Both the position numbers and the translations under genes were made by a program. Below the pieces are notes generated by a model that ran no database searches, was not told where the DNA came from, and was given only the letters and a program-made list of their open reading frames with translations. Positions 26,120 to 40,940 of a DNA stretch of 64,000 nt are shown here, one piece after another; positions within the stretch are counted from its first letter, which is position 1, and each line of letters begins with the position of its first letter. This DNA comes from Gammaproteobacteria bacterium. Lineage in GTDB: Bacteria; Pseudomonadota; Gammaproteobacteria; Steroidobacterales; GCA-2729495. The stretch is taken from NCBI GenBank assembly GCA_020853135.1, contig JADYZO010000034.1, forward strand, positions 27,413 through 91,412, given 5' to 3'.

Positions 26120-27517
26120 GTGATCCGTCTCGAGTTCTGCGGCGCGGTGGGCGAGGTCACCGGCTCGGGCTGCCTCGTGCATGCCCCTGCGGCGACCGTG
26201 CTGGTGGACTTCGGCGTGTTCCAGGGCGGAGCGGATGCGCGTGAGCGCAGCGCCTCCCTCGGACCGGTCCGGGCGGACCGGCTCGATGCGGTGGTGTTGA
26301 CCCACGCGCACATCGACCACTGCGGCCGGCTGCCGTTGCTGGCGGCGGCGGGCTATGCGGGGCCGGTGTTCGCCACTCCCGCCACGCTGGATCTCGCGGC
26401 GCTGCTCCTCGCGGATCTCGGCCGCATCCAGGAAGCCGACCTCGCGCGGGAGAACCGCCGGCGTCGCAGCGCGGGCCTGCCGCCGCTGCAGGCGCTGTTC
26501 GGTGCCGCGGACGTGGAGCGGGTGCGGGACTGTGGCCGGGCGCTGCCGTACGGGCAGGCACGACGGATCGCGCCCGGCATCACCGCACGCCTGACCGAGG
26601 CCGGGCACATTCTCGGCTCGGCCAGCGTGGAGTTGGCGGTGGAGGAGGGCGGGACCCGCCGGGTGCTGGTGTTTTCCGGTGACATCGGTCCCTGCGGTGC
26701 ACCGATCCTGCGTGATCCGGTGCCGCCAGCCGCGGCGGACCTGGTGGTCATGGAGTCCACCTACGGTGCGCGTGACCGCCCGCCCCAGGCCGGGACCGTG
26801 GCCCGCTTCAGGGAAATACTCGCCGAGGCGGTGCGCAGCCATGCGCGCATCGTCATCCCGGCGTTCGCCGTGGGCCGCACCCAGCTGCTGCTGTTCTACA
26901 TCGCCGAGGCCATCCGCGAGGGCGCGATCCCGCCCCTGCCCGTGTTCCTCGACAGCCCGATGGCCACGGCGGCGACGCTTGCCTATGCGCGCCACCAGGA
27001 ACTCTACGACGAGGAACTGGGCGGCCTGGTGCGCACCGGGCAGATCCGCCACGACCTGCAGAGCCTGCGGGTGGTGGAGTCCGTCGAGGAATCCCGCAGC
27101 CTCAACGACCGCCGGGGTGCCTGCGTCATCATCAGCGCCGCGGGCATGTGCGAGGCGGGCCGCGTGGTGCATCACCTGCGCCACACGCTGTGGCGCGAGA
27201 ATGCCCATGTGATCCTGCCCGGCTACATGGCGCCCGGGACCCTCGGCCGGGCGCTGGCTGATGGTGCCCCGCAGGTCGACATCTTCGGCGAGCCGGTCGT
27301 CGTGCGTGCCACGGTCCACCACCTGAGCGGCTTCTCGGCCCATGCCGGGCAGGGAGAACTGCTGGACTGGCTCGACGGCGTCGCACCGCAGGGTCCGCGC
27401 CTCGTCCTCACGCACGGTGACGACGAGGCACGCACGGTACTGCGCGAGCGCATCCACGAGCGCCATGGCATCCTCGCCGAGTGCCCGGGACCCGGGAGCG
27501 TGGTGACGCTGCCCTGA
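26120..27517 (+). CDS. MBL-fold beta-CASP nuclease (RNase J/CPSF-type)
   Basis: About 465 residues from GTG 26120, with a GGGGCGG stretch upstream. Metal-binding motifs of the metallo-beta-lactamase fold are clear: THAHIDHCGRLP (HxHxDH), TEAGHILGSAS, SGDIG, and the beta-CASP blocks STYGARDR, VIPAFAVGRTQ, IISAAGMCEAGRV and a final FSAHAGQGELLDW. Proteins of this family are RNA endo- or exonucleases related to CPSF-73. The bacterial subfamily is widespread, and its exact RNA substrate is unknown. The gene runs towards the Kef-type antiporter, with a 44-base gap, possibly in one transcript. Confidence 0.88.
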   Translation: MIRLEFCGAVGEVTGSGCLVHAPAATVLVDFGVFQGGADARERSASLGPVRADRLDAVVLTHAHIDHCGRLPLLAAAGYAGPVFATPATLDLAALLLADLGRIQEADLARENRRRRSAGLPPLQALFGAADVERVRDCGRALPYGQARRIAPGITARLTEAGHILGSASVELAVEEGGTRRVLVFSGDIGPCGAPILRDPVPPAAADLVVMESTYGARDRPPQAGTVARFREILAEAVRSHARIVIPAFAVGRTQLLLFYIAEAIREGAIPPLPVFLDSPMATAATLAYARHQELYDEELGGLVRTGQIRHDLQSLRVVESVEESRSLNDRRGACVIISAAGMCEAGRVVHHLRHTLWRENAHVILPGYMAPGTLGRALADGAPQVDIFGEPVVVRATVHHLSGFSAHAGQGELLDWLDGVAPQGPRLVLTHGDDEARTVLRERIHERHGILAECPGPGSVVTLP

Positions 27518-27561
27518 CACCACACTTGACAGGGCGTGCATCCAGCTGCGACGGTTCATCC

Positions 27562-29139
27562 ATGCTGGCCCTCGCCCTGTCGACCCTCTGCGCCTTCATC
27601 CTCGGGCTGCTGGCGCGCTCGCTGGCGCTGCCGCCGCTGGTGGGGTTCCTGGCCGCGGGCTTCCTGCTCAATGGCCTCGGCGTCGGGCCGGTGCCCGTCC
27701 TGGCCTCGCTCGGCGAGGTGGGCGTGTGGCTGCTGCTCTTCACGGTGGGACTGAAGCTGCGCTGGCAGAGCCTGGTCAGGCCCGAGGTGTGGGTGACCGC
27801 CAGCGTGCACCTGCTGTTGACCGCCGCGCTCGCGGCGCTCCTCGCGCGCGTGTCCGGCCTGGCGTGGCCTGCGGCGTGGTTGCTGGGGGCCGCCTTCAGC
27901 TTCTCCAGCACGGTGCTGGCTGCCGTCGTCCTCGAGCCCAGGCGGGAACTGCGCGCCTTCCATGGCCGCATCGTCATCGGTGTCCTGGTGGTGCAGGACG
28001 TCGTGGCGGTGGCGGTGCTGGCCGCCGGCGCGGATGTCACGCCATCACCCTACGCCGCGCTGCTGGTACTGGTATTCCTGGCGCGGCCGCTGCTCAACCG
28101 GCTGGTCGACTTCGTGGGGCATGGCGAACTGCTGGTGCTGCTCGCCGTGCTGCTGGCCGTGAATGGCGGTGGCTATGGCTTCCATGCACTGGGGCTCAGC
28201 GGCGAGGTGGGCGCCCTGCTGCTGGGGGCACTGCTCTCGGGCCACCCCCGCTCCACGGAGCTCGCCGATGCGCTATGGGGCATGAAGGAAATCTTCCTGC
28301 TCTGCTTCTTCCTGGGCATCGGCATGGCCAGTCCGCTGGGAGCCGGGGCGATTGCCGGTGGCGCGGCGCTGCTGCTGGCCCTGCCTTTCAAGGCGGTGCT
28401 GTTCTTCGTGCTGCTGCTGGCACTGGGCTTGCGTGCCCGCAGCAGCTTCCTCGCCGCGCTCAGCCTGACGAGCTTCAGTGAATTCGGCCTCATCGTCATG
28501 CAGCTGGGGGTCCGTCGCGAGCTGCTTGACCCACAGTGGCTGTCGCTTGCTGCGGTGGCGGTGGCCGGGTCCTTCGCGCTGGCGACGCCGCTCAACCGCC
28601 TGGCCCACGGGTTGTTCGCCCGCTGGGAACCGGTGCTCCAGCGCTTCGAGCGCCGCCGGCGCCATCCCGATGATGAGCCGCTGTCGGTGGGTGCGGCCGA
28701 GGTCCTCGTGGTGGGCATGGGCCGGGTCGGCAGCGGCGCCTATCGCTACCTGCGCGAGCATCATGTGCAGGTCGTCGGGCTCGACAGCGACATGACCAAG
28801 GTGGAGGCCCACGTCCAGGACGGTCGCCGTGTCGTCTATGCCGATGGGGAGGATCCCGAGCTGTGGCATCGCCTGCAACTCGGCCGGGTGCGGGCGGTGA
28901 TGCTGGCATTGCCGGACACCGAGGCCAAGATCATCGCCAGCCGCCAGCTGCGCCGCCGGGGCTTCGCCGGGTTGATCGCGGCGACCTATGTCTACGACGA
29001 GGAGCGCCAGCCGATCCTCGATGCGGGCTGCGACCTCACCTACAACTATTTCTCGGAGGCGGGCACCGGTTTCGCCGCGCACATCGCTGATTCGCTGCAG
29101 GGGGTCATCCCCGCCGGGGCGGCCCGGCGCCCCGGCTGA
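27562..29139 (+). CDS. CPA2-family (Kef-like) cation:proton antiporter with RCK/TrkA-N domain
   Basis: A protein of 525 residues from ATG 27562. Residues 1-370 form a Na+/H+ exchanger-type membrane domain of 11-12 helices (LPPLVGFLAAGFLLNGLG, ASFSSTVLAAVVLEP, VVQDVVAVAVL with the conserved Asp, GALLSG, SEFGLIVMQLG). Residues about 395-510 are a TrkA-N domain: VLVVGMGRVGSGAYRYL (GxGxxG) and VVGLDSDMTKVEAHVQDG, binding NAD(H) or nucleotides. This is like YbaL/KefB; the exchanged cation is probably K+. The glutathione-type regulatory loop of KefC is not evident. It converges on uvrA with a gap of 10 bases. Confidence 0.88.
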   Translation: MLALALSTLCAFILGLLARSLALPPLVGFLAAGFLLNGLGVGPVPVLASLGEVGVWLLLFTVGLKLRWQSLVRPEVWVTASVHLLLTAALAALLARVSGLAWPAAWLLGAAFSFSSTVLAAVVLEPRRELRAFHGRIVIGVLVVQDVVAVAVLAAGADVTPSPYAALLVLVFLARPLLNRLVDFVGHGELLVLLAVLLAVNGGGYGFHALGLSGEVGALLLGALLSGHPRSTELADALWGMKEIFLLCFFLGIGMASPLGAGAIAGGAALLLALPFKAVLFFVLLLALGLRARSSFLAALSLTSFSEFGLIVMQLGVRRELLDPQWLSLAAVAVAGSFALATPLNRLAHGLFARWEPVLQRFERRRRHPDDEPLSVGAAEVLVVGMGRVGSGAYRYLREHHVQVVGLDSDMTKVEAHVQDGRRVVYADGEDPELWHRLQLGRVRAVMLALPDTEAKIIASRQLRRRGFAGLIAATYVYDEERQPILDAGCDLTYNYFSEAGTGFAAHIADSLQGVIPAGAARRPG

Positions 29140-29149
29140 AGGCGGCCAG

Positions 29150-34669
<5,520 letters not shown>

Positions 34670-34800
34670 GGTCCTGGCGGGCGGGTGAATCCGCCGATAT
34701 TAAGGAGCGCAGGGCACCAATGACAGCTGCGCGGGTGCCGGCAAAGGGGCTATGATTCGCGCCCGGTGACCCGACGTGGCAGCGGCAAGGAGCCGTACCG

Positions 34801-35832
34801 ATGCGATCCGACATGGCAGGCCGGCTCTACCACGTCATCGACACCCGCGGCTTCGACCGGCCGCTGCTCGACGAACTCTGCGAGCTGACGACCACGGTGC
34901 GCAACATCGCCAAGACCGTGGCCGGCGCGCAGGCGTTGCAGGCGCTGCTGCCGCATGCGCGCGCGATGCTCTACTTCCCCCAGCCTTCGACGCGCACCTT
35001 CCTCTCCTTCAACAATGCCTGCCACATCCTCGGCATCCGCACCAGCGAGATCCGCGACCCGGCCACCTCCTCGGAGGTGAAGGGCGAGAGCTTCGACGAC
35101 AGCATCCGCACCTTCAGCTCCTACGTGGACGTCATCATCATGCGCACCCCGGAGGCGGGCTACGCCGCCCGCGCCGCCGCGCAGATGGACCGCATCCCGC
35201 GGCCGGTGCCCATCGTCAACGCGGGCTCGGGCAAGGACCAGCACCCGACCCAGGCGCTGCTCGACATCTACACGCTGGAGCGCAGCTTCGCCGACCGCGG
35301 CGGCATCGACGGCAAGGTCATCGCCATGATGGGCGACCTCAAGCGCGGGCGCACCGTACGCTCGCTCTGCGGGCTGATGCGCAACTACCGCGGCGTGCGC
35401 CTCGTGCTGGTGGCCCCGGCGGCCTTTGCCATGGAGGATGACGTCAAGGTGGAGCTGCGCGCGCAGGGCATCCCGTTCACCGAGACCAGCCGGCTGGCCG
35501 ACGTGCTGCCGGAGATCGATGCGCTCTACGTGACGCGCATCCAGACCGAGTGGGATACGGCGGAGGAGTCGCGCGGCATGGACTATGCGCAGTTCGGCAT
35601 CAATCTGGCCAACCTGCCGCTGCTCAAGCACGATGCCATCATCATGCACCCGCTGCCGCGCGGGCCGGAGATCGACCCCGCGGTGGACGAGGACCCGCGC
35701 GCCGTGTACTGGCGCCAGGAGCGCAACGGCATGTGGATGCGGGTGGCGATCCTCGTCAAGATCTTCCGGCTGGAGGATCGTATCGCCGCGCTGGCGGCAA
35801 CCCTGCCGCCAGCGCCTGCGGATCGGGCGTAG
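34801..35832 (+). CDS. pyrB: aspartate carbamoyltransferase catalytic subunit
   Basis: A protein of 343 residues that transfers the carbamoyl group of carbamoyl phosphate to aspartate, the committed step of pyrimidine synthesis. The carbamoyl-phosphate loop is PSTRTFLSF and the next-subunit loop [17 protein letters not shown] binds substrate, [12 protein letters not shown] starts the aspartate domain, and [11 protein letters not shown] completes the site. ATG 34801 has AAGGAG 8 bases upstream; a TATGAT box lies at 34751-34756, so the promoter is probably just upstream. No pyrI or pyrC is next to it. Its 3' end overlaps the convergent ParA gene by 77 bases. Confidence 0.92.
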   Translation: MRSDMAGRLYHVIDTRGFDRPLLDELCELTTTVRNIAKTVAGAQALQALLPHARAMLYFPQPSTRTFLSFNNACHILGIRTSEIRDPATSSEVKGESFDDSIRTFSSYVDVIIMRTPEAGYAARAAAQMDRIPRPVPIVNAGSGKDQHPTQALLDIYTLERSFADRGGIDGKVIAMMGDLKRGRTVRSLCGLMRNYRGVRLVLVAPAAFAMEDDVKVELRAQGIPFTETSRLADVLPEIDALYVTRIQTEWDTAEESRGMDYAQFGINLANLPLLKHDAIIMHPLPRGPEIDPAVDEDPRAVYWRQERNGMWMRVAILVKIFRLEDRIAALAATLPPAPADRA

Positions 35833-36604
35833 GCGCGGCCACGGGCGCTGCCGCCGGGCGCACCAGCACGCCGCCCGGCACCGCCTGCAGCGGTGACATC
35901 AGGTCGCGCGGCGTGAGCGGCGTGGCCATGCGCTGCCCGACCCAGTCGATGAGTGGTGCCCAGCCCTCGATGTCCTTCGCGGTATGCGACGGCGGCAGTT
36001 CGTGGATGCCGAGTCCCTGTTCGGCGGCGTGCACGTAGTTCTGGCTGTCGCGCAGCTGCCCGACCACCGGGATGTTCAGCGATTCGAGGAAGCGCATCAG
36101 CCGCCGGTAGGCCAGCGTGTTCTCGCGCACCCGGTTGGCGACGACGCCGAGGCGACCCATGCGGCGGCTGACCTTGGCGACCAGCAGCAGGTCGGCGACC
36201 AGCTGCGACACCGCGTGGATGTCCATGTCGGAGGGCAGCACCGGCACGAGGATGGCGTGCGCACCGCGGGTGAACTGCGAGAGGCGCTGTGCGGACATGG
36301 CCGCCGGAGTGTCCACCACCAGCTGGCGCACGTCGGGCGGGATGCGCAGCTGGAAGCTGCGGGTCACCCGCGGGTTGGTGGCACAGGCATCGACGACATG
36401 GATGAAGGGCCGTTCCTGCGGCCGGTTGTGTGCCCAGCGCATGGTCGAGCCCTGGGGATCGAAATCCATGAGTGCGGTCTTGCAGTCGTTGGCGGCGAAG
36501 TGCGCCGCCAGGTTCACCGCCACCGTGGTCTTGCCGGACCCGCCCTTGGGGTTCAGCACGACGATCTTGCGCAACTCCGGATGGGCGGGGATGTTGAGCA
36601 GCAT
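35756..36604 (-). CDS. orphan ParA/MinD-family ATPase
   Basis: A protein of 282 residues with a deviant Walker A box KGGSGKTT at 20-27, DFDPQGS (Walker A' region) and [10 protein letters not shown] (Walker B, with the Asp-Thr-Pro). ParA proteins form ATP-dependent dimers on DNA or membranes and position cargo such as plasmids, chemoreceptor arrays or pili. There is no parB or parS nearby, so it is not a plasmid-type partition cassette. The C-terminal 45 residues are Pro/Ala-rich and poorly conserved in character, and this is the part that overlaps the end of pyrB. What it positions is unknown. Confidence 0.85.
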   Translation of the reverse strand: MLLNIPAHPELRKIVVLNPKGGSGKTTVAVNLAAHFAANDCKTALMDFDPQGSTMRWAHNRPQERPFIHVVDACATNPRVTRSFQLRIPPDVRQLVVDTPAAMSAQRLSQFTRGAHAILVPVLPSDMDIHAVSQLVADLLLVAKVSRRMGRLGVVANRVRENTLAYRRLMRFLESLNIPVVGQLRDSQNYVHAAEQGLGIHELPPSHTAKDIEGWAPLIDWVGQRMATPLTPRDLMSPLQAVPGGVLVRPAAAPVAAPTPDPQALAAGLPPARRYDPPAGRS

Positions 36605-36640
36605 GAGCCTATTATCGGCTGTTCCTGCAGGGAAATTGAA

Positions 36641-37294
36641 CTACTGTCCGGGCTGCCGGGCGTCCCGGGCCCGCTGGAGCAGGGTGCGCAGGATGCGCCG
36701 CAGGCTGTTGCGGGCGGCTGGCGGCTCGCCCAGCGCCGGCAGCACGTCGGCAACGGCTTCCAGGGTGGAGACCCACTCCCGGCGCGGCTCGCGGCGCAGC
36801 TTGCCGTACATCGAGGGTTCCCGCGGCACGAGCACCAGGCGGGGCAGCTTGAGCAGCCAGGGGTTGCGCCACCACAGCGTCTTCGCCTGGCTCCAGGTGC
36901 CGTCCAGCACGAGGATGCCATCGAGCGGGTGGCGGTTGCGGTCGAGCAGGACCCCGTGGCGGTCCACCAGTGCCACCTGGTCGCGCCGGGCCGCGGCGAG
37001 CACCGCCTCGGGTGCCTTGGCTGCCGCCAGCACCGCCCAGCGGGCGGGATCGGCGTCCGGGTCTCCCAGTGCCCCGGCCAGCGAGGGCCAGGACAGGCCG
37101 ACGCGGATCCCGGCCCTGGGCAGGGTCAGCGTCACCAGGCGCGCGGTGCCGAGCAGCGCATCGTCCTCGCGCGGGTGCTGGAGGATGACCACCCGCAGGC
37201 GCGTTTCCACCGGCTCCACACGGTCGCAGATGCACAGCGCCTGCGGCTTGGCGCAGCGGGGGCAGGCATCGGCACTCTCGGCGGTCTGGGCCAT
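36641..37294 (-). CDS. DTW-domain tRNA-uridine aminocarboxypropyltransferase
   Basis: A protein of 217 residues. An N-terminal zinc motif (CPRC ... LCIC, cysteines 11, 14, 21, 23) is followed by the SPOUT-like DTW domain: LQHPREDD, ARLVTLTLP, LDGTWSQAKTL (the DTW-type motif) and REP.MYGKLRREP. Members of this family (YfiP/TapT) use S-adenosylmethionine to add a 3-amino-3-carboxypropyl group to uridine 47 in the variable loop of tRNAs, which stabilises tRNA. The gene is followed closely, on the same strand, by the ParA gene and lies just downstream of tRNA-Pro. Confidence 0.87.
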   Translation of the reverse strand: MAQTAESADACPRCAKPQALCICDRVEPVETRLRVVILQHPREDDALLGTARLVTLTLPRAGIRVGLSWPSLAGALGDPDADPARWAVLAAAKAPEAVLAAARRDQVALVDRHGVLLDRNRHPLDGILVLDGTWSQAKTLWWRNPWLLKLPRLVLVPREPSMYGKLRREPRREWVSTLEAVADVLPALGEPPAARNSLRRILRTLLQRARDARQPGQ

Positions 37295-37351
37295 CCACCC
37301 ATTCTAGCGGGACTGCGGCAGCGGACTGCCCCGGGGTGATGTCATGGTGGC

Positions 37352-37428
37352 TGGTCGGGGTGACAGGATTCGAACCTGCGACCTCTTGCTCCCGAAGCAA
37401 GCGCTCTACCAAGCTGAGCTACACCCCG
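37352..37428 (-). tRNA. tRNA-Pro (anticodon CGG)
   Basis: A full cloverleaf on the minus strand: acceptor CGGGGTG pairing with CACCCCG, the D-arm AGCTCAGC..., anticodon stem-loop CTTGC-TTCGGGA-GCAAG with anticodon CGG, the T-loop GTTCGAATC, and a genomically encoded CCA at the 3' end (37354-37352). It reads codon CCG, a common codon in this GC-rich genome. Confidence 0.95.
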
Positions 37429-37430
37429 CA

Positions 37431-37452
37431 ATCCCGCGGCACCCTGCGGGAT
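37431..37452. terminator. short hairpin between ispB and tRNA-Pro
   Basis: ATCCCGC (37431-37437) and GCGGGAT (37446-37452) form a 7-bp stem with an 8-base loop. It lies 3 bases before the 5' end of tRNA-Pro and after the ispB stop on the same strand. It may end the ispB transcript or aid processing, but there is no T-run. Confidence 0.3.
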
Positions 37453-37550
37453 GGGGCGCCGGGCCGGCGAGCCGCCGGCAAGGCCGGGCATTTTGCGGGA
37501 ACGGGCGGGGCACGTCCAGCAGTGTCGGACCGGTCCCTCGCCAGGGGCAG

Positions 37551-38561
37551 TCAGTAGCGGCGCTCGACGGCAAAGTCCGCGAGCTGGACCAGTGCATCCT
37601 TGTAAACGGAGTCCGGCAGGCGGGCCAGCGCGGCCACCGCGCGCCGGGAGGCTTCGCGGGCCTGGGTGAGGGTGTAGGCCAGGGCGCCGGTGGTCTGGAG
37701 GGCCGAGAGGATGGTCGCCAGGTCCTCGATGCCGCCGTGCTCGATGGCCCGGCGGATGGCGAGCTGCTCGCGGGCCGAGCCGCGCTGCAGGGCATGGATC
37801 AGCGGCAGCGTCGGCTTGCCCTCGGCGAGGTCGGTGCCGATGTTCTTGCCCAGTTCCCCGGCATCGGCCTGGTAGTCGAGCGCATCGTCGACCAGCTGGA
37901 AGGCGAGGCCGATGTTCTTGCCGTATTCGACCAGCGCCTCTTCCACGGCCAGCGTCTGCGCGGCGAGGATGGCGCCGATCTGCATGCCGGCCTCGAAGAG
38001 CTTGCCGGTCTTGCGGTAGATCACCTGCAGGTAGCGCGCTTCGGTGGTCTCGGGGTCGCGGCAGTTCATGAGCTGCATGACCTCGCCCTCGGCGATGGTG
38101 TTGGTGGCGTCCGCCAGCACTTCCATGATGCGCATCTGGCCGACCTGGACCATCATCTGGAAGGCGCGCGAGTAGAGGAAGTCACCCACCAGCACGCTCG
38201 CCTGGTTGCCGAACACGTGGTTGGCGGTCTCCTGGCCGCGGCGCAGGTCGGACTTGTCGACCACGTCGTCGTGGAGCAGGGTCGCCGTGTGGATGAACTC
38301 GATGATGGCCGCGCCGAGCACGTGCTGTTGCCCGGCGTAGCCGCAGGCGCGCGCCGCCAGCAGCACGAGCAGGGGCCGCAGGCGCTTGCCCCCGCTGCCG
38401 ATGATGTAGTGCGCCACGCTGTTGACCAGCGCCACGTCGCTGGCGAGCTGGGCCTGGATTTCGCGGTTGACCGCTTTCCAGTCCTCGCCGACGATGCGCC
38501 GGACGGCATCGAGGTCGAAGCGTGGTGGCTTGGCCTGGGCTAGCTGCATTGCGCCGGCCAT
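37551..38561 (-). CDS. ispB: all-trans polyprenyl (octaprenyl-type) diphosphate synthase
   Basis: A protein of 336 residues that extends farnesyl diphosphate with isopentenyl units to make the quinone side chain. The first aspartate-rich motif is LLHDDVVD (Asp 98, 99, 102) with SDLRRGQET behind it; the second is QLVDDALDY. GGKRLRPLL binds isopentenyl diphosphate, and KTGKLFEA and the final short ERRY tail are typical. The side chain length cannot be read with certainty. IspB is usually divergent from rplU-rpmA-obgE, exactly as here. ATG 38561 is used; MQLAQAK at 38549 is an alternative. Confidence 0.93.
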   Translation of the reverse strand: MAGAMQLAQAKPPRFDLDAVRRIVGEDWKAVNREIQAQLASDVALVNSVAHYIIGSGGKRLRPLLVLLAARACGYAGQQHVLGAAIIEFIHTATLLHDDVVDKSDLRRGQETANHVFGNQASVLVGDFLYSRAFQMMVQVGQMRIMEVLADATNTIAEGEVMQLMNCRDPETTEARYLQVIYRKTGKLFEAGMQIGAILAAQTLAVEEALVEYGKNIGLAFQLVDDALDYQADAGELGKNIGTDLAEGKPTLPLIHALQRGSAREQLAIRRAIEHGGIEDLATILSALQTTGALAYTLTQAREASRRAVAALARLPDSVYKDALVQLADFAVERRY

Positions 38562-38708
38562 GATGCCCGTGGCGGGGCGGTCCTGTAAAACTCGGTTTTC
38601 TCTTACTGCCTGGCGGGCGGGTGCCGTGCACGGTCATGGCCGGGCAGGGGTTGCGCGGACGGGCGGGACCCACGCCGCCGGTCGCGGCGCGCAGGCCCTG
38701 CCAAGCCG

Positions 38709-38737
38709 TTGAACCGGCTGGCCGAAGTCTTTAGAAT
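38709..38737 (+). promoter_or_regulatory. promoter of rplU-rpmA
   Basis: TTGAAC (38709-38714), a 17-base spacer and TAGAAT (38732-38737), about 52 bases before the rplU start. Both boxes and the spacing fit a strong sigma-70 site, as expected for ribosomal protein genes. Confidence 0.7.
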
Positions 38738-38789
38738 GCCCCCTCTTTTCCGGCCCCCTCCGGGCCGGACCTGCGGAGAGAATCCAGAG

Positions 38790-39128
38790 ATGTACGCCGT
38801 ATTCGTGACGGGTGGCAAGCAGTACCGCGCAAAGCCGGGCGACCAGCTCGAGATCGAGAAACTGCCGGCCGCCGAGGGTGACAGCGTCGAGTTCACCGAC
38901 GTGCTGCTGATCGGCGAGGGCAGCAACCTCGCGGTCGGCAAGCCGAAGGTGGCGGGCGGCAAGGTCCAGGCCAAGGTGCTGGCCCAGGGCCGCAGCGACA
39001 AGGTCAGCGTCATCAAGTTCAGGCGCCGGAAGACCTACAAGCGCATGGGCACGCACCGGCAGTCCTTCACGCTGGTGGAGATCACCGGCATCACCGGCGG
39101 GCCGCAGCAGGCCACCACGGCGGAGTAA
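38790..39128 (+). CDS. rplU: 50S ribosomal protein L21
   Basis: A protein of 112 residues. [20 protein letters not shown] at the start, [16 protein letters not shown] in the RNA-binding region and the VEITGI end identify L21, which binds 23S rRNA with L20. It begins the conserved rplU-rpmA-obgE cluster; rpmA starts 6 bases later. A purine-rich GCGGAGAG lies ahead of the start ATG 38790. Confidence 0.97.
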   Translation: MYAVFVTGGKQYRAKPGDQLEIEKLPAAEGDSVEFTDVLLIGEGSNLAVGKPKVAGGKVQAKVLAQGRSDKVSVIKFRRRKTYKRMGTHRQSFTLVEITGITGGPQQATTAE

Positions 39129-39134
39129 GGCAAG

Positions 39135-39398
39135 ATGGCACACAAGAAGGCAGGCGGCAGCACGCAGAACGGCCGCGACTCGGAGGCCAAGCGCCTTGGC
39201 GTCAAGCACTTCGGCGGCGAGGGCGTGGTGGCCGGCAACATCATCATCCGGCAGCGGGGCACCCGCTACCATGCGGGTGCGAACGTCGGCATGGGCCGCG
39301 ACCACACCCTGTTCGCCAGGGCGGCGGGCACCGTGGAGTTCCAGCGCAAGGGTCCAAAGAACCGCCTGTTCGTGAACGTCATCCCGCAGCAGGGTTGA
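39135..39398 (+). CDS. rpmA: 50S ribosomal protein L27
   Basis: A protein of 87 residues: [46 protein letters not shown] and [11 protein letters not shown]27 has a flexible N-terminal tail at the peptidyl transferase centre. It is translated right after rplU and is followed by a strong terminator, so obgE probably needs its own or read-through transcription. Confidence 0.97.
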   Translation: MAHKKAGGSTQNGRDSEAKRLGVKHFGGEGVVAGNIIIRQRGTRYHAGANVGMGRDHTLFARAAGTVEFQRKGPKNRLFVNVIPQQG

Positions 39399-39421
39399 TC
39401 GTTGCGCAACGGGCGCCTGAT

Positions 39422-40509
<1,088 letters not shown>

Positions 40510-40526
40510 CGATCGCGGACGGGGCT

Positions 40527-40550
40527 GGCCGCAGGTCTGGTGCTGCGGCC
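40527..40550. terminator. hairpin between convergent obgE and rpsT
   Basis: GGCCGCAG (40527-40534) and CTGCGGCC (40543-40550) form a perfect 8-bp stem with an 8-base loop, centred in the 58-base gap between two convergent stops. It may serve both directions. There is no good T-run on either side. Confidence 0.45.
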
Positions 40551-40567
40551 TGGCCGGCCTATCTGAT

Positions 40568-40837
40568 CTATCTGGCCTTGAGGACCTTGACAGCCTTGTT
40601 CAGGCGGCTCTTGTGCCGGGCAGCCTTGTTGCGGTGGACGAGGCCCTTGCTGACCATCGTGTCGATCTGCGGTACGGCAGCCTGGAGTGCGGTACTGGCA
40701 GCGGTCCCGTCGCCTGCCTGGGTGGCCTTGACGGTCTTCTTGATGGCGCTGCGCATGCGGGTGCGCAGGGCGGCGTTGTGCTGGCGGTGCTTTTCCGCCT
40801 GCCGCGCCTTCTTTGCTGCTGACTTGATGTTCGCCAA
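40568..40837 (-). CDS. rpsT: 30S ribosomal protein S20
   Basis: A protein of 89 residues if it begins at TTG 40837: ANIKSAAKKARQAEKHRQHN after the initiator, ending ARHKSRLNKAVKVLKAR. The protein is highly basic and binds 16S rRNA helices at the bottom of the 30S subunit. The TTG start is well supported because E. coli rpsT also uses UUG as part of its autoregulation, and the residues directly after it match the known S20 N-terminus. It diverges from murJ with a shared 100-base promoter region. Confidence 0.95.
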   Translation of the reverse strand: MANIKSAAKKARQAEKHRQHNAALRTRMRSAIKKTVKATQAGDGTAASTALQAAVPQIDTMVSKGLVHRNKAARHKSRLNKAVKVLKAR

Positions 40838-40888
40838 GGTGGTGCCCTGCAATATCGAGCGCCGGGCGCCGGCCCGGCAAGGGCGCGT

Positions 40889-40917
40889 ATTCTTTGGGTT
40901 TGGTCCACCCTTGTCAA
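40889..40917 (-). promoter_or_regulatory. promoter of rpsT
   Basis: Read leftward: TTGACA (40917-40912), a 17-base spacer and AAGAAT (40894-40889), about 50 bases before the TTG start. The perfect -35 and correct spacing fit a strong sigma-70 promoter. Confidence 0.7.
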
Positions 40918-40940
40918 TACGCTGGTAGACTGCGACACCG

